Assembly (NCBI GenBank): GCA_039798705.1
Contig: JBDKFN010000003.1
Span: forward strand, 33,264 to 97,263
DNA from: CAIKLP01 sp039798705
Lineage (GTDB): Bacteria > Bacteroidota > Bacteroidia > Sphingobacteriales > Sphingobacteriaceae
Length of the DNA stretch: 64,000 nt
Reading direction: 5' to 3'
Shown: positions 10,001 to 17,672 of the stretch, one piece after another
Layout: each line of letters begins with the position of its first letter
How positions within the stretch are numbered: position 1 is the first letter of the stretch
Translations under genes and position numbers: made by a program
Notes under the pieces: model-generated
The model's database searches: none
What the model was told of the DNA's origin: nothing
The model's input: the letters and a program-made list of their open reading frames with translations, nothing else

Positions 10001-10042
10001 TGAAAAAGCGATAAAAGGCTTTATAAACAAGGATTTTTTCAT
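7019..10042 (-). CDS. M1 family metallopeptidase with C-terminal beta-barrel-like domain
   Basis: A 1007-residue exported gluzincin. A signal peptide (about 1-27, ending NSYAQ) precedes the M1 N-terminal beta domain and the catalytic domain: HEVGH at 377-381 and the third zinc ligand Glu400 in WMDEGLNTF. The substrate motif is GGMEY (352-356) instead of GAMEN, as in one known M1 subgroup. After the helical region, roughly residues 640-1007 are alternating polar/aromatic strands resembling an outer-membrane beta-barrel, ending in QIRFMINLTNLQP. This suggests a peptidase anchored to the outer membrane by its own barrel (inference). It leads the ALDH7 gene by 6 bp. Confidence 0.9.
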   Translation of the reverse strand: MKKSLFIKPFIAFSVVLSLFMLNNSYAQNYWQQKLQYQIKVRLDDSLHMLSGEEQVVYQNNSPETLTYIWFHLWPNAYKNEQSAFAKQQLLNKKTKFHNAEAKDRGFIDDLAFEVNHQPATVEFNEEYPDICKVLLTTPLLPGQSVIINTPFKIKIPASFSRLGHVKQAYQITQWYPKPAVFDRKGWHPIPYLDQGEFYSDYGSFDVQITLPSNYIVAATGNLKTISEQNFLDSLANINLDSMKFHMNHVGKISVKTPASAKQWKTIRYVQDSVHDFGWFADKDFIVRKSSVRLPVSQREVKTWVMYTPGNKKNWINGVDYVNEAIYNYSLWNGEYPYNACTAIDGALSAGGGMEYPMVTVIGGVSSPKMLETVIVHEVGHNWFYGILGSNERQHGWMDEGLNTFYEHRVTKMLSKKNLMLQDSASAAVTKFFDLNDYPQGYENYLTYMIAASRNQDQAIETPSEKFTQINYGAVMYTKSGLVFYYLQEYLGLKVFDSAMHVYFDRWKFKHPYPEDLKAVLEEVSGKKLDWFFDHLINTAEPIDFKLTGLLNAKDQVGLKVENRSGFEAPVFVSSLDRKGNILETFKTEPYLGTKVIYFDKNNVSKFKIDPLYVIPEIKRNNNTLNKGGLCKSTEPIKLQFLGSITNPNKTQIFYTPILGYNNYDKWMPGLAIYNSIFPFKQFEYQLAPMYSTQHKEWNGLAKAAYHSYPSFAQEVTYMVNFATFNTNDRSNDMLSVMHNDKFSKASFNLDFEFKQASLQSKFRQKLSYRMVHTNIATTYGDASTVINNKTQDFHILNFNASNSAIQLPHSIEARYEFSNNFKTPYHKFSGTFAATIPYQSLNKGLNIRLFGGYSTAKADNFSGVGLFSVSGDNDYLYDQVYTDRNSAKYFYVQEGGFKANTSLANASAILALNLKAPLPIKSPIGIFADAAYLPNYFDTENRFNYAAGIYLPIINDLVEVYMPFYVSTFEKGSLTGTSKPNFKNQIRFMINLTNLQPLNLLRKISI

Positions 10043-10141
10043 ATCTATTTATATATCAATAATTTAAATTAGTTGTTGAGATGTGTTGAAAAATTCGACC
10101 TTACAAAGTTGCTAAAAATTGCTAAATATTTAACAAGTTTA

Positions 10142-10167
10142 TGACAGATTGTCAAGCAATTGTGACA
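10142..10167. promoter_or_regulatory. Possible operator: clustered TGACA/TGTCA half-sites
   Basis: TGACA, TGTCA and TGACA occur at 10142, 10150 and 10163, the first two as a palindrome with a 3-bp spacer. They sit in the 156 bp divergent gap between the M1 peptidase and the TPR gene, next to a weak -7-like TAATTTTA at 10180. They may bind a dimeric regulator, or be chance. Confidence 0.25.
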
Positions 10168-10198
10168 TGAATGTTCCTATAATTTTAACAAAATTCAC

Positions 10199-11605
10199 AT
10201 GGACGAAGATTTTGAATATAATGACGCTGAAGATTTAAAGTTTTCGGTTGAGCGATACGAAGAAATGGTTCGAAACAAGGACCAATATTTTTTTGATGCG
10301 CAATCATTTGAAGGCATCATTGATTATTTTATTGAGAAGAACGATCCTATAAAAGCTTTACAGGTTATTGAGTATGCTTTATCTCAGCATGTTTTTGCTG
10401 CCATATTTATTATTCGCAAAGCGCAATTATTTGCAATCACCAACAGAATTAGCGAAGCATTGCTATTGCTAGAAAAAGCAGAAGCATTAGAAAGTTCTAA
10501 TTTTGAAATTTACATGCTGCGCGGAAGCATCTATGAAAAAAGAGAGGAGTTTGAATCCGCAATTATTGAGTACGAAAAAGCGCTAGCGTTTGCAGAAGAA
10601 ACAGACGATATATATTTACACCTTGCTTATTCTTATGAAAATCTTGGCAATTATGAAAAAGCAATTGTTTATTTAAAACTTTGTTTAGAACAAAACATGG
10701 AGAATCAAGATGCGCTATATGAATTGGCATTTTGTTTTGATGTGTTAGACAAGCCAGAAGAAAGTATCAATTTCTATTTACAATTTATCAATAACGATCC
10801 TTATTCATTTGCAGCATGGTATAATTTAGGCAACGCTTATACCAAAGCAGAACTATTTGAAAAAGCACTCGCGGCATACGACTATGCTATCATAATCAAT
10901 GAGTCTTTTGCTTCTGCTTACTTTAATAAAGGGAATGCGCTTGCAAATTTAGAACGTTACGAAGAAGCCATTGAGGTTTATAAACGCACCTATGAAATTG
11001 AACAACCTTCGGCAGAAACATTTTGTAGCATTGGTGAATGTTACGAAAAGTTAGAGCAAATGGACGAAGCTAGAGCCTACTATAAAAAAGCTGTTAAACA
11101 AGATCCAAATTTAGCTGATGCTTGGTTTGGCATTGGCGTTACTTTAGATGCTGAAGACAGGTGCTATGAGTCGCTGCACTTTTATCATAAAGCAATTAGC
11201 TTAGATCAATCTGTTCCAGACTATTTCTTTGCATTAGCCGACTCCCATTACAAATTAGGAAATTTTGAAAAAGCAGAAGATGCATATGAAAAAGTATTAG
11301 CACTAACCGCAAATGACATAGAAGTATGGTTAGATTTTTCTGCGCTCTATTACGAACAGAATAAAATACAAGAAGCGATTGACTGCATTCAAGAAGGAAT
11401 TAAATCAAACCCAGATGCTGCAGAATTACATTATAGAATGGTTGCCTACCAATTTAGTGCTGGCAATTATAATCATGCTATAAATTTCCTTGAAATCGGA
11501 TTAGCAATTGACGCAAGTAAACACGAAATTCTATTTGAATACTTACCCCAATTAAAAGAAAATAAAGTGATTTTAGAAATCATCAACAAACATCTTTTAA
11601 ATTAA
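10199..11605 (+). CDS. Tetratricopeptide repeat protein
   Basis: A 468-residue cytosolic-type protein with an acidic start (MDEDFEYNDAEDLKF), no signal peptide, and about twelve tandem 34-residue TPR units. The repeats carry the canonical pattern (for example AWYNLGNAYTKAELFEKALAAYDYAI and AYFNKGNALANLERYEEAIEVY, read as adjacent units). It should be a scaffold or adaptor; no enzymatic domain is present. It is followed after 16 bp by the ComA-like gene, then hisS and hutH, all closely spaced on the same strand. Proteins of this type are common in Bacteroidota, and the partner is unknown. Confidence 0.9.
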   Translation: MDEDFEYNDAEDLKFSVERYEEMVRNKDQYFFDAQSFEGIIDYFIEKNDPIKALQVIEYALSQHVFAAIFIIRKAQLFAITNRISEALLLLEKAEALESSNFEIYMLRGSIYEKREEFESAIIEYEKALAFAEETDDIYLHLAYSYENLGNYEKAIVYLKLCLEQNMENQDALYELAFCFDVLDKPEESINFYLQFINNDPYSFAAWYNLGNAYTKAELFEKALAAYDYAIIINESFASAYFNKGNALANLERYEEAIEVYKRTYEIEQPSAETFCSIGECYEKLEQMDEARAYYKKAVKQDPNLADAWFGIGVTLDAEDRCYESLHFYHKAISLDQSVPDYFFALADSHYKLGNFEKAEDAYEKVLALTANDIEVWLDFSALYYEQNKIQEAIDCIQEGIKSNPDAAELHYRMVAYQFSAGNYNHAINFLEIGLAIDASKHEILFEYLPQLKENKVILEIINKHLLN

Positions 11606-11621
11606 TTTAATCAATTAAATT

Positions 11622-12383
11622 ATGAACTATCATTTAACCCAAATACCAGAAAGAACTGTTAAGCCTAGGAACAATGGCATGACTATGGTCATGGACAAAG
11701 GTTTAAGCCCAAGGGAAGTGGAAGACTTCATCGAAGTTTCTGGCCCTTATGTTGATATTGTAAAACTAGGATGGGCAACTTCTTTTGTGACGCCTGTTTT
11801 AGAAAAAAAATTAGCCATCTATAAAGCTGCGGGAATACCAGTTTATTTTGGTGGAACATTGTTCGAAGCATTCATCATCAGAAACCAATACGATGATTAC
11901 AAAAGATTGCTAGATAAATTTCAATTAGGACATGCGGAAGTTTCTGATGGATCTATTATTTTAGACCACCAAAAAAAATGCGAATACATTAGTGACTTAT
12001 CAAAAATAGTAACGGTAGTTTCAGAAGTTGGATCTAAGGATGCAGCTAATATAATGGCACCATACCAATGGATAGAGCTCATGACCGCAGAATTAGCCGC
12101 AGGATCTGCATATGTAATAGCAGAAGCAAGAGAAAGTGGAAACATAGGTATTTATAGAGATTCGGGCGAAGTTAGACAAGGATTGGTTCAAGAATTATTG
12201 ACCAAAATTCCATCGGAAAAAATCTTGTGGGAAGCGCCACAAAAAGCGCAACAAACTTGGTTTATAAAATTACTTGGCGCAAACGTTAACCTAGGTAACA
12301 TTCCTCCAAACGAATTAATACCATTAGAAACTTTAAGATTAGGATTAAGAAGCGATACTTTTCATCACTTCCTAGATAAATAA
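11622..12383 (+). CDS. Phosphosulfolactate synthase (ComA) family protein
   Basis: ComA adds sulfite to phosphoenolpyruvate to give (2R)-3-phosphosulfolactate, first known from archaeal coenzyme M synthesis. The 253-residue protein shows the family pattern over its whole length: the VDIVKLGWATSF strand with its lysine, YFGGTLFEAF, GHAEVSDGSI, and the C-terminal LGANVNLGNIPPNELIPLET. It is a TIM-barrel without other domains. Coenzyme M is not expected in Bacteroidota; a role in making sulfolactate or a cysteate precursor, perhaps for sulfonolipids, is an inference. No comB, comC or capnine gene is nearby. It lies between the TPR gene and hisS (8 bp gap). Confidence 0.88.
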   Translation: MNYHLTQIPERTVKPRNNGMTMVMDKGLSPREVEDFIEVSGPYVDIVKLGWATSFVTPVLEKKLAIYKAAGIPVYFGGTLFEAFIIRNQYDDYKRLLDKFQLGHAEVSDGSIILDHQKKCEYISDLSKIVTVVSEVGSKDAANIMAPYQWIELMTAELAAGSAYVIAEARESGNIGIYRDSGEVRQGLVQELLTKIPSEKILWEAPQKAQQTWFIKLLGANVNLGNIPPNELIPLETLRLGLRSDTFHHFLDK

Positions 12384-12391
12384 AAACGAAC

Positions 12392-13756
12392 ATGAGTAAA
12401 GTTGGAATTCCGAAAGGCATGAGAGATTTTTCTCCTGTAGAAGTGTCAAGGCGTAACTATATTTTTGATACCATTAGAATGGCATTTAAAAAATATGGTT
12501 TTCAAGCAATTGAAACACCTACTATGGAAAACTTACAAACCTTAACTGGAAAATATGGTGCAGAAGGAGATCAATTAATTTTCAAAGTATTGAACTCTGG
12601 TGATTACTTAGCAAAGAGTTCAGAAAAATATTTAAACGAAAAAAACAGCAAGGCATTAACTGCTGAAATATCTGAAAAAGCATTAAGATATGATTTAACT
12701 GTACCTTTTGCGAGGTACGTTGTCATGCACCAAAATGACATTACATTTCCGTTTAAGCGCTATCAAATACAGCCTGTATGGCGCGCAGATAGGCCACAAA
12801 AAGGAAGATACCGTGAGTTTTATCAATGTGATGCCGACGTAGTTGGCAGCGATTCGCTTATCAATGAAGTGGAATTAATTTTATTGTACGACGAAGTATT
12901 TAGTAAACTTGGATTAACAGATTTCGATATAAAAATAAACAACAGAAAGATTTTATCGGGTATTGCTGAAATAATTGGCAAGCCTAATATGATTATAGAC
13001 TTAACTGTTGCGATTGATAAAATTGATAAAATTGGTTTAGAAGGCGTAGAAAAAGAATTGCTTGAAAAAGGGTTTACTGCAGAGGACTTATCAAAACTAA
13101 ATCCAGTATTACATTTATCAGGTGGGAATGAAGATAAAATAAAATCATTGAAAGTGATTTTAAAAGACTCTGAGATTGGCTTAAAAGGTATCGAAGAATT
13201 GAGTAGCATATTTTTAATGCTCGAAAAATGTAAAATTAAAAAGGCCCATGTTAAATTCGATTTAACTTTAGCAAGAGGATTGAATTATTATACTGGTGCT
13301 ATTTTTGAAGTGACTACCAACCAAGTTCAAATGGGTAGCATAGGCGGAGGTGGCCGTTATGACGACCTAACAGGGTTATTTGGCCTGAAAGATTTAACTG
13401 GCGTAGGAATTTCATTTGGTGCGGATAGAATATATGATGTGCTGGAAGAATTAAATTTATTTACTGAAAAAATAGGTTCAAACTTAAGGGTTTTAATTAC
13501 GCATTTTGACCAGGCAGCATTTGATTACGGATTTGAAATTTTGCAATCAATTAGAGCTGCAAATATTCATTCTGAAATTTACCCAAGCATGGTAAAAATG
13601 CAAAAGCAAATGAAATATGCCAATGACAGAGGTGCAGAAAATGTGATTGTAATTGGAGAAGAAGAAATAAAAACAGGCCTATTAACTTTCAAAAATATGG
13701 CTAGTGGAATACAAGAAAAATATACTATTCAAGACTTAATTTCAAAATTAAGTTAA
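12392..13756 (+). CDS. hisS: Histidine--tRNA ligase
   Basis: Charges tRNA-His with histidine. A 454-residue class II synthetase: motif 1 region PKGMRDFSP with the N-terminal catalytic core, motif 2 around RYQIQPVWRADRPQKGRYREFYQCD, the histidine A loop LARGLNYYTGAIFEV, motif 3 GGGGRYDDL/GVGISFGADRI, and a C-terminal anticodon-binding alpha/beta domain from about residue 365. The ATG lies 8 bp after the ComA-like gene and the stop 11 bp before hutH. A histidine-charging enzyme and a histidine-degrading enzyme are therefore probably on one transcript. Confidence 0.96.
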   Translation: MSKVGIPKGMRDFSPVEVSRRNYIFDTIRMAFKKYGFQAIETPTMENLQTLTGKYGAEGDQLIFKVLNSGDYLAKSSEKYLNEKNSKALTAEISEKALRYDLTVPFARYVVMHQNDITFPFKRYQIQPVWRADRPQKGRYREFYQCDADVVGSDSLINEVELILLYDEVFSKLGLTDFDIKINNRKILSGIAEIIGKPNMIIDLTVAIDKIDKIGLEGVEKELLEKGFTAEDLSKLNPVLHLSGGNEDKIKSLKVILKDSEIGLKGIEELSSIFLMLEKCKIKKAHVKFDLTLARGLNYYTGAIFEVTTNQVQMGSIGGGGRYDDLTGLFGLKDLTGVGISFGADRIYDVLEELNLFTEKIGSNLRVLITHFDQAAFDYGFEILQSIRAANIHSEIYPSMVKMQKQMKYANDRGAENVIVIGEEEIKTGLLTFKNMASGIQEKYTIQDLISKLS

Positions 13757-13767
13757 TATCAAAAAAT

Positions 13768-15255
13768 ATGCATACACATTACATAAGTAACACACATTTA
13801 AGTATTGATAATATTTCAGAAATATTAAATTCAAAAGCAAAACTTGCTTTATCTGAAACTGCAGTTGATGCAATTCAAAAATGCAGGAAATACTTAGATC
13901 AAAAAATGGCGAATAGCACAAGCCCTGTGTATGGCATTAACACTGGATTTGGATCGTTATGCGATGTTAAAATAAATTCAGAAGATTTAGAACAATTACA
14001 GAAAAACTTAGTGATGTCACACGCTTGTGGAACTGGCGAACAAGTACCTCAAGAGATTGTAAAATTGATGTTGTTACTTAAGATACAATCACTTGCTTAT
14101 GGACATTCTGGTGTGCAATTAACAACAGTTGAAAGGCTAATTGAATTTTATAATTTAGAAATATATCCGATTATTTATACCAAAGGTTCTTTAGGTGCTT
14201 CTGGTGATTTAGCGCCTTTGGCTCATTTATGCTTACCATTAATTGGTTTAGGAGAAGCTAGTTATCAAAACGAAATAGTTTCAGGTGAGCGTTTATTAAA
14301 AATGATGAATTGGGAAGAAATTCATTTGCAATCTAAAGAAGGATTAGCATTATTAAACGGAACCCAATTTATGAGCGCATATGGCGTATGGGCTTGCATA
14401 CAAGCCAACAAGTTGGCTGTTAACGCTGATTATATTACGGCAATTTCAATTGATGCATTTAATTGTAGACTTGACCCATACAACAATTTGATTCATCAAG
14501 TTAGGCCACACAAAGGACAAATTGATACAGCAAAAAACATATTAAAAATTTTAGCAGGTAGCGAAATTACGACACAAGAAAAAATACAAGTACAAGATCC
14601 ATATTCTTTTAGATGTGTACCGCAAGTACATGGCGCATCGAAAGATGCCATTGAATATGTGAACAAAGTAATCACAACAGAAATAAATTCTGTTACAGAT
14701 AATCCAAATGTTTTTCCTGATGAAGATTTAATTATATCTGGCGGTAATTTTCATGGGCAACCATTGGCCTTAGCTTTAGATTTTATGGCCATTGCATTAG
14801 CAGAAATTGGAAATATTTCAGAAAGAAGAACCTATCAACTTATTTCTGGAACCCGCGGTTTACCTGCATTTTTAGTAGAAAATCCTGGACTAAACTCTGG
14901 ATTTATGATTCCGCAATATACTGCTGCATCTATTGTAAGTGAAAACAAACAGTTATGTACACCGGCCTCTGTTGATTCCATTGTTTCTTCTAATGGACAA
15001 GAAGACCACGTAAGTATGGGCGCCAATGCTGCTACAAAATTACACCGCGTAATTTTAAACCTTCAAAGAATATTAGCCATTGAATTATTAAATGCCGTGC
15101 AAGCAATAGAGTTTAGGCGCCCATTGAAATCATCTGATAAAATTGAAAAAGTTATTACAGCATACAGAAATGTTGTGAGCAGAAATCACGAAGATAGAGT
15201 GCTAGCGATAGACATTCAGGCATCTGTAACTTTTCTTCAATCGCTTAATTTGTAA
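13768..15255 (+). CDS. hutH: Histidine ammonia-lyase
   Basis: Deaminates L-histidine to urocanate, the first step of histidine degradation. The 495-residue protein has the self-forming MIO cofactor triad Ala144-Ser145-Gly146 in SLGASGDLAPLAHL. The early NLVMSHACGTGE segment keeps the His found in histidine-specific enzymes rather than the phenylalanine or tyrosine lyase pattern. GTQFMSAYG and the C-terminal NAVQAIEFRRP agree with HutH. It ends the TPR-comA-hisS-hutH run and its last 19 bp overlap the 3' end of the opposite TonB receptor gene. The next pathway enzyme, hutU, is 2.4 kb away. Confidence 0.95.
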   Translation: MHTHYISNTHLSIDNISEILNSKAKLALSETAVDAIQKCRKYLDQKMANSTSPVYGINTGFGSLCDVKINSEDLEQLQKNLVMSHACGTGEQVPQEIVKLMLLLKIQSLAYGHSGVQLTTVERLIEFYNLEIYPIIYTKGSLGASGDLAPLAHLCLPLIGLGEASYQNEIVSGERLLKMMNWEEIHLQSKEGLALLNGTQFMSAYGVWACIQANKLAVNADYITAISIDAFNCRLDPYNNLIHQVRPHKGQIDTAKNILKILAGSEITTQEKIQVQDPYSFRCVPQVHGASKDAIEYVNKVITTEINSVTDNPNVFPDEDLIISGGNFHGQPLALALDFMAIALAEIGNISERRTYQLISGTRGLPAFLVENPGLNSGFMIPQYTAASIVSENKQLCTPASVDSIVSSNGQEDHVSMGANAATKLHRVILNLQRILAIELLNAVQAIEFRRPLKSSDKIEKVITAYRNVVSRNHEDRVLAIDIQASVTFLQSLNL

Positions 15256-17603
15256 ATTAACTTTAAACTAACGTTTCTACCCATATTAAAAACACCTTGC
15301 CTGCCTGTTAATGGGTTAACAGGCGCATACTTTAATCTGCTCAGGTGGTTTTGATAAACCTCGTCGTTTAAGTTTTCTAAACTTAGCAAAAGCTTTAACA
15401 CCCCTTTCCCTTTGATCACATTGTTTAAATCTGCTCCGATTCCTGCACCAATTAAAAAATATGAAGGGGTTGTTGTTTCTGTTTCATAAGCACTAAAGAA
15501 TCGCGATTGAGTTGAATAGTAATCTAGGGAAATTTTTACAAATGCATTTTTAAAATATTTGCCTACTGATTTCTTTTGTCCTCTTAAATCTAACCTGTAA
15601 TGTGGCGCTGGTATAAAAGGCAAATACTTTGTACTGTCTGTAGCTTTTAAATTAATTGCGTTAACAAATGAAAAACTATTTTCGATATGTAACCAGTCAA
15701 TTGGATGCGGATGTACATCTATAAATATTTCGCTGCCAAATAAAAAGGCATTTGATTGCACGAATTTAAATGCAGGAGCTGGATCTTGAAGGTCTAACAC
15801 AGAATCGCCTCCACTTGCACCTTTCAGCTTCTCTACATAAATATAATTATTGATCAAATTTACAAATGGACTCCATTCAACTTTGATATGTTCTGAATGA
15901 TAGTCTAATGCAAAATCTAATTGATGATTAAATTCTGATTTTAAATTTTCATTACCTAATTCGTACCTAAAGGAACCTTCGTGGATTCCATTTGAGGAAA
16001 GTTCCGATACATTTGGAGTCCTAAACCCTCTGCTTAAATTTAATTTGAAGTTTAATTTATCAGAATATTGATAGCTTAAGCCTGCAGCAGCAGAAAAATT
16101 AAAACTATTTTTAGCAAGTGAATTAAATTTTACGATATAATTTAAGCTGTCAATAGGAACAACTTCTCCATTTTCATTTAACAGTAATTTCTGCGTATTT
16201 AATTTTCGGTAATCTGCTCTCAAACCAAATGATAATAACAGATTTGGCTTGATGAACTTTTCACTTATAAAATACAAGCCTAGGTCGTTTTGTAAATAAG
16301 CAGGAATCAAAAATGCTAAACCCAGATTGCTATTATTTTGTACCATTCCACTTAACCCTGTTGACATATCCCAATTTCTTTTGTTTTGAAAATTGAATTT
16401 TGCATGATAGGTAAAAGTCGTTAAGTTGAAAAATAATTCAGGAATGTTTGGTTCTGCATATTCTCTTCGCTTATTATTTTGTAAAGCTAAATCGATGTTA
16501 AGTGAAGAATTGGCAAGTGCAATAAATGTACTTGATGTTATTTTTTGATGCGTGATTCTTTGAAATGGTAAATTAATTCTATTCAATGTGTTTTTAATAA
16601 ATCCACCGATTGAATCTCTTTCTCCTTCTACTAATCCAACTTTTTGATCAAAATTTGAAACGCTCAACCTACTGTAACCCCATCTTTTATTGATTCCTAG
16701 CATGGCTGCATAATCTTCTTCTTCAAATCCGGAATTATAAACACTGCCATCGGCTGCATTTTTATAATCTTTTGCAAACTTATCCGTTGCAATTAAATTC
16801 CAAGAAAAATCGTGCTTTGTGCCTGCTGATGAAATAGAGTTTGAAAATAGTTGATTGTTAGTTTGATAATTAGCATTATAATTTATTTCTGAACGACCAT
16901 TAGACATAGCACTTGGTGAAATAAAATTAATGACTCCTGCTAAACCATCTGAACCATAAACAAGACTGCCAGGTCCTTTTACAATTTCTACTCTTTCAAC
17001 ACCAAACTCATCTATTTCAATACCATGCTCATCGCCCCATTGTTGACCTTCTTGACGAATGCCATCTACTAATGTTAAAATTCTATTGTATCCTAAACCC
17101 CTAATTACTGGTTTAGAAATTGCAACTCCGGATGATATTTGAGAAATACCAGGAACTGTTTTTAAAGCATCTATTAAGTTGCTGCTAGTTTGTAAATTAA
17201 GATAGTCCTTGTCAACGGATTTAATGCTGACAGGGCTTAGCTTTAATTCAGTAGATCTGCCAATGCCAGTTGTTACTATTTCATGTAACTCGAAAATGGT
17301 TTCCTGCATTTTAAAATCTAACGTAGCCGCATCTTTTATGTTGATACTTTGAATGATGGTTTCATAACCAATTGATTTTACTTGAATAATGTATTTACCA
17401 ATTGGCATATTTTTAAACTCATAATAGCCATTCTCGTTGGATACGCAACCCCTTTGTAATTCTTGAAAATATATTACAGCACCTATGAGCGGCGCTTGGT
17501 TTTTTTGATCGGAAATTATTCCTTTAATATTGATTTGTGCAGATACCAAGATGGGCATCAACCATAACAATATTATCCAATTAACTATTCGTTTAGTTCC
17601 CAT
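15237..17603 (-). CDS. TonB-dependent outer-membrane receptor
   Basis: About 788 residues: signal peptide, a carboxypeptidase-regulatory-like beta domain (about 22-105, containing NQAPLIGAVIYFQ and NENGYYEFKNMP), a plug domain (about 110-225, with RGLGYNRILTLVDGIRQEG and the RVEIVKGPGSLVYG motif), and a 22-strand-type barrel ending NVSLKLIYKLSD. It takes up a ligand through TonB energy; the ligand is unknown. I place the start at the ATG at 17603 (MGTKRIVNWIILL) rather than the in-frame GTG at 17612, because that GTG falls inside a perfect -7 box. It sits between hutH and hutU and is divergent from hutU. Confidence 0.92.
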   Translation of the reverse strand: MGTKRIVNWIILLWLMPILVSAQINIKGIISDQKNQAPLIGAVIYFQELQRGCVSNENGYYEFKNMPIGKYIIQVKSIGYETIIQSINIKDAATLDFKMQETIFELHEIVTTGIGRSTELKLSPVSIKSVDKDYLNLQTSSNLIDALKTVPGISQISSGVAISKPVIRGLGYNRILTLVDGIRQEGQQWGDEHGIEIDEFGVERVEIVKGPGSLVYGSDGLAGVINFISPSAMSNGRSEINYNANYQTNNQLFSNSISSAGTKHDFSWNLIATDKFAKDYKNAADGSVYNSGFEEEDYAAMLGINKRWGYSRLSVSNFDQKVGLVEGERDSIGGFIKNTLNRINLPFQRITHQKITSSTFIALANSSLNIDLALQNNKRREYAEPNIPELFFNLTTFTYHAKFNFQNKRNWDMSTGLSGMVQNNSNLGLAFLIPAYLQNDLGLYFISEKFIKPNLLLSFGLRADYRKLNTQKLLLNENGEVVPIDSLNYIVKFNSLAKNSFNFSAAAGLSYQYSDKLNFKLNLSRGFRTPNVSELSSNGIHEGSFRYELGNENLKSEFNHQLDFALDYHSEHIKVEWSPFVNLINNYIYVEKLKGASGGDSVLDLQDPAPAFKFVQSNAFLFGSEIFIDVHPHPIDWLHIENSFSFVNAINLKATDSTKYLPFIPAPHYRLDLRGQKKSVGKYFKNAFVKISLDYYSTQSRFFSAYETETTTPSYFLIGAGIGADLNNVIKGKGVLKLLLSLENLNDEVYQNHLSRLKYAPVNPLTGRQGVFNMGRNVSLKLIYKLSD

Positions 17604-17611
17604 TATTTTCA

Positions 17612-17619
17612 CAAAATTA
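17612..17619 (-). promoter_or_regulatory. -7 box of the TonB receptor gene
   Basis: On the - strand this is TAATTTTG, a perfect TAnnTTTG match, with only 8 nt to the ATG at 17603. Transcripts would be leaderless or nearly so. It decides the start codon against the GTG whose G is the last base of this box. No convincing -33 element was seen. Confidence 0.55.
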
Positions 17620-17657
17620 AAACAAAATTTGAATAATAATTATTTATAATAAAAGCT

Positions 17658-17665
17658 TATTTTTG
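17658..17665 (+). promoter_or_regulatory. -7 box of hutU
   Basis: TATTTTTG, a perfect TAnnTTTG match, ends 7 nt before the hutU ATG, predicting a leaderless or very short-leader mRNA. It is divergent from the TonB receptor promoter 38 bp away. A TTTG at 17628 lies about 7 bp too far upstream to be a standard -33 element. Confidence 0.55.
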
Positions 17666-17672
17666 CTTAGAA

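Noticed and set aside
17604..17612. GTG start of the TonB receptor
   Set aside because: Its first base is the last base of the -7 box, so it would not be in the mRNA; the ATG at 17603 precedes the signal peptide.
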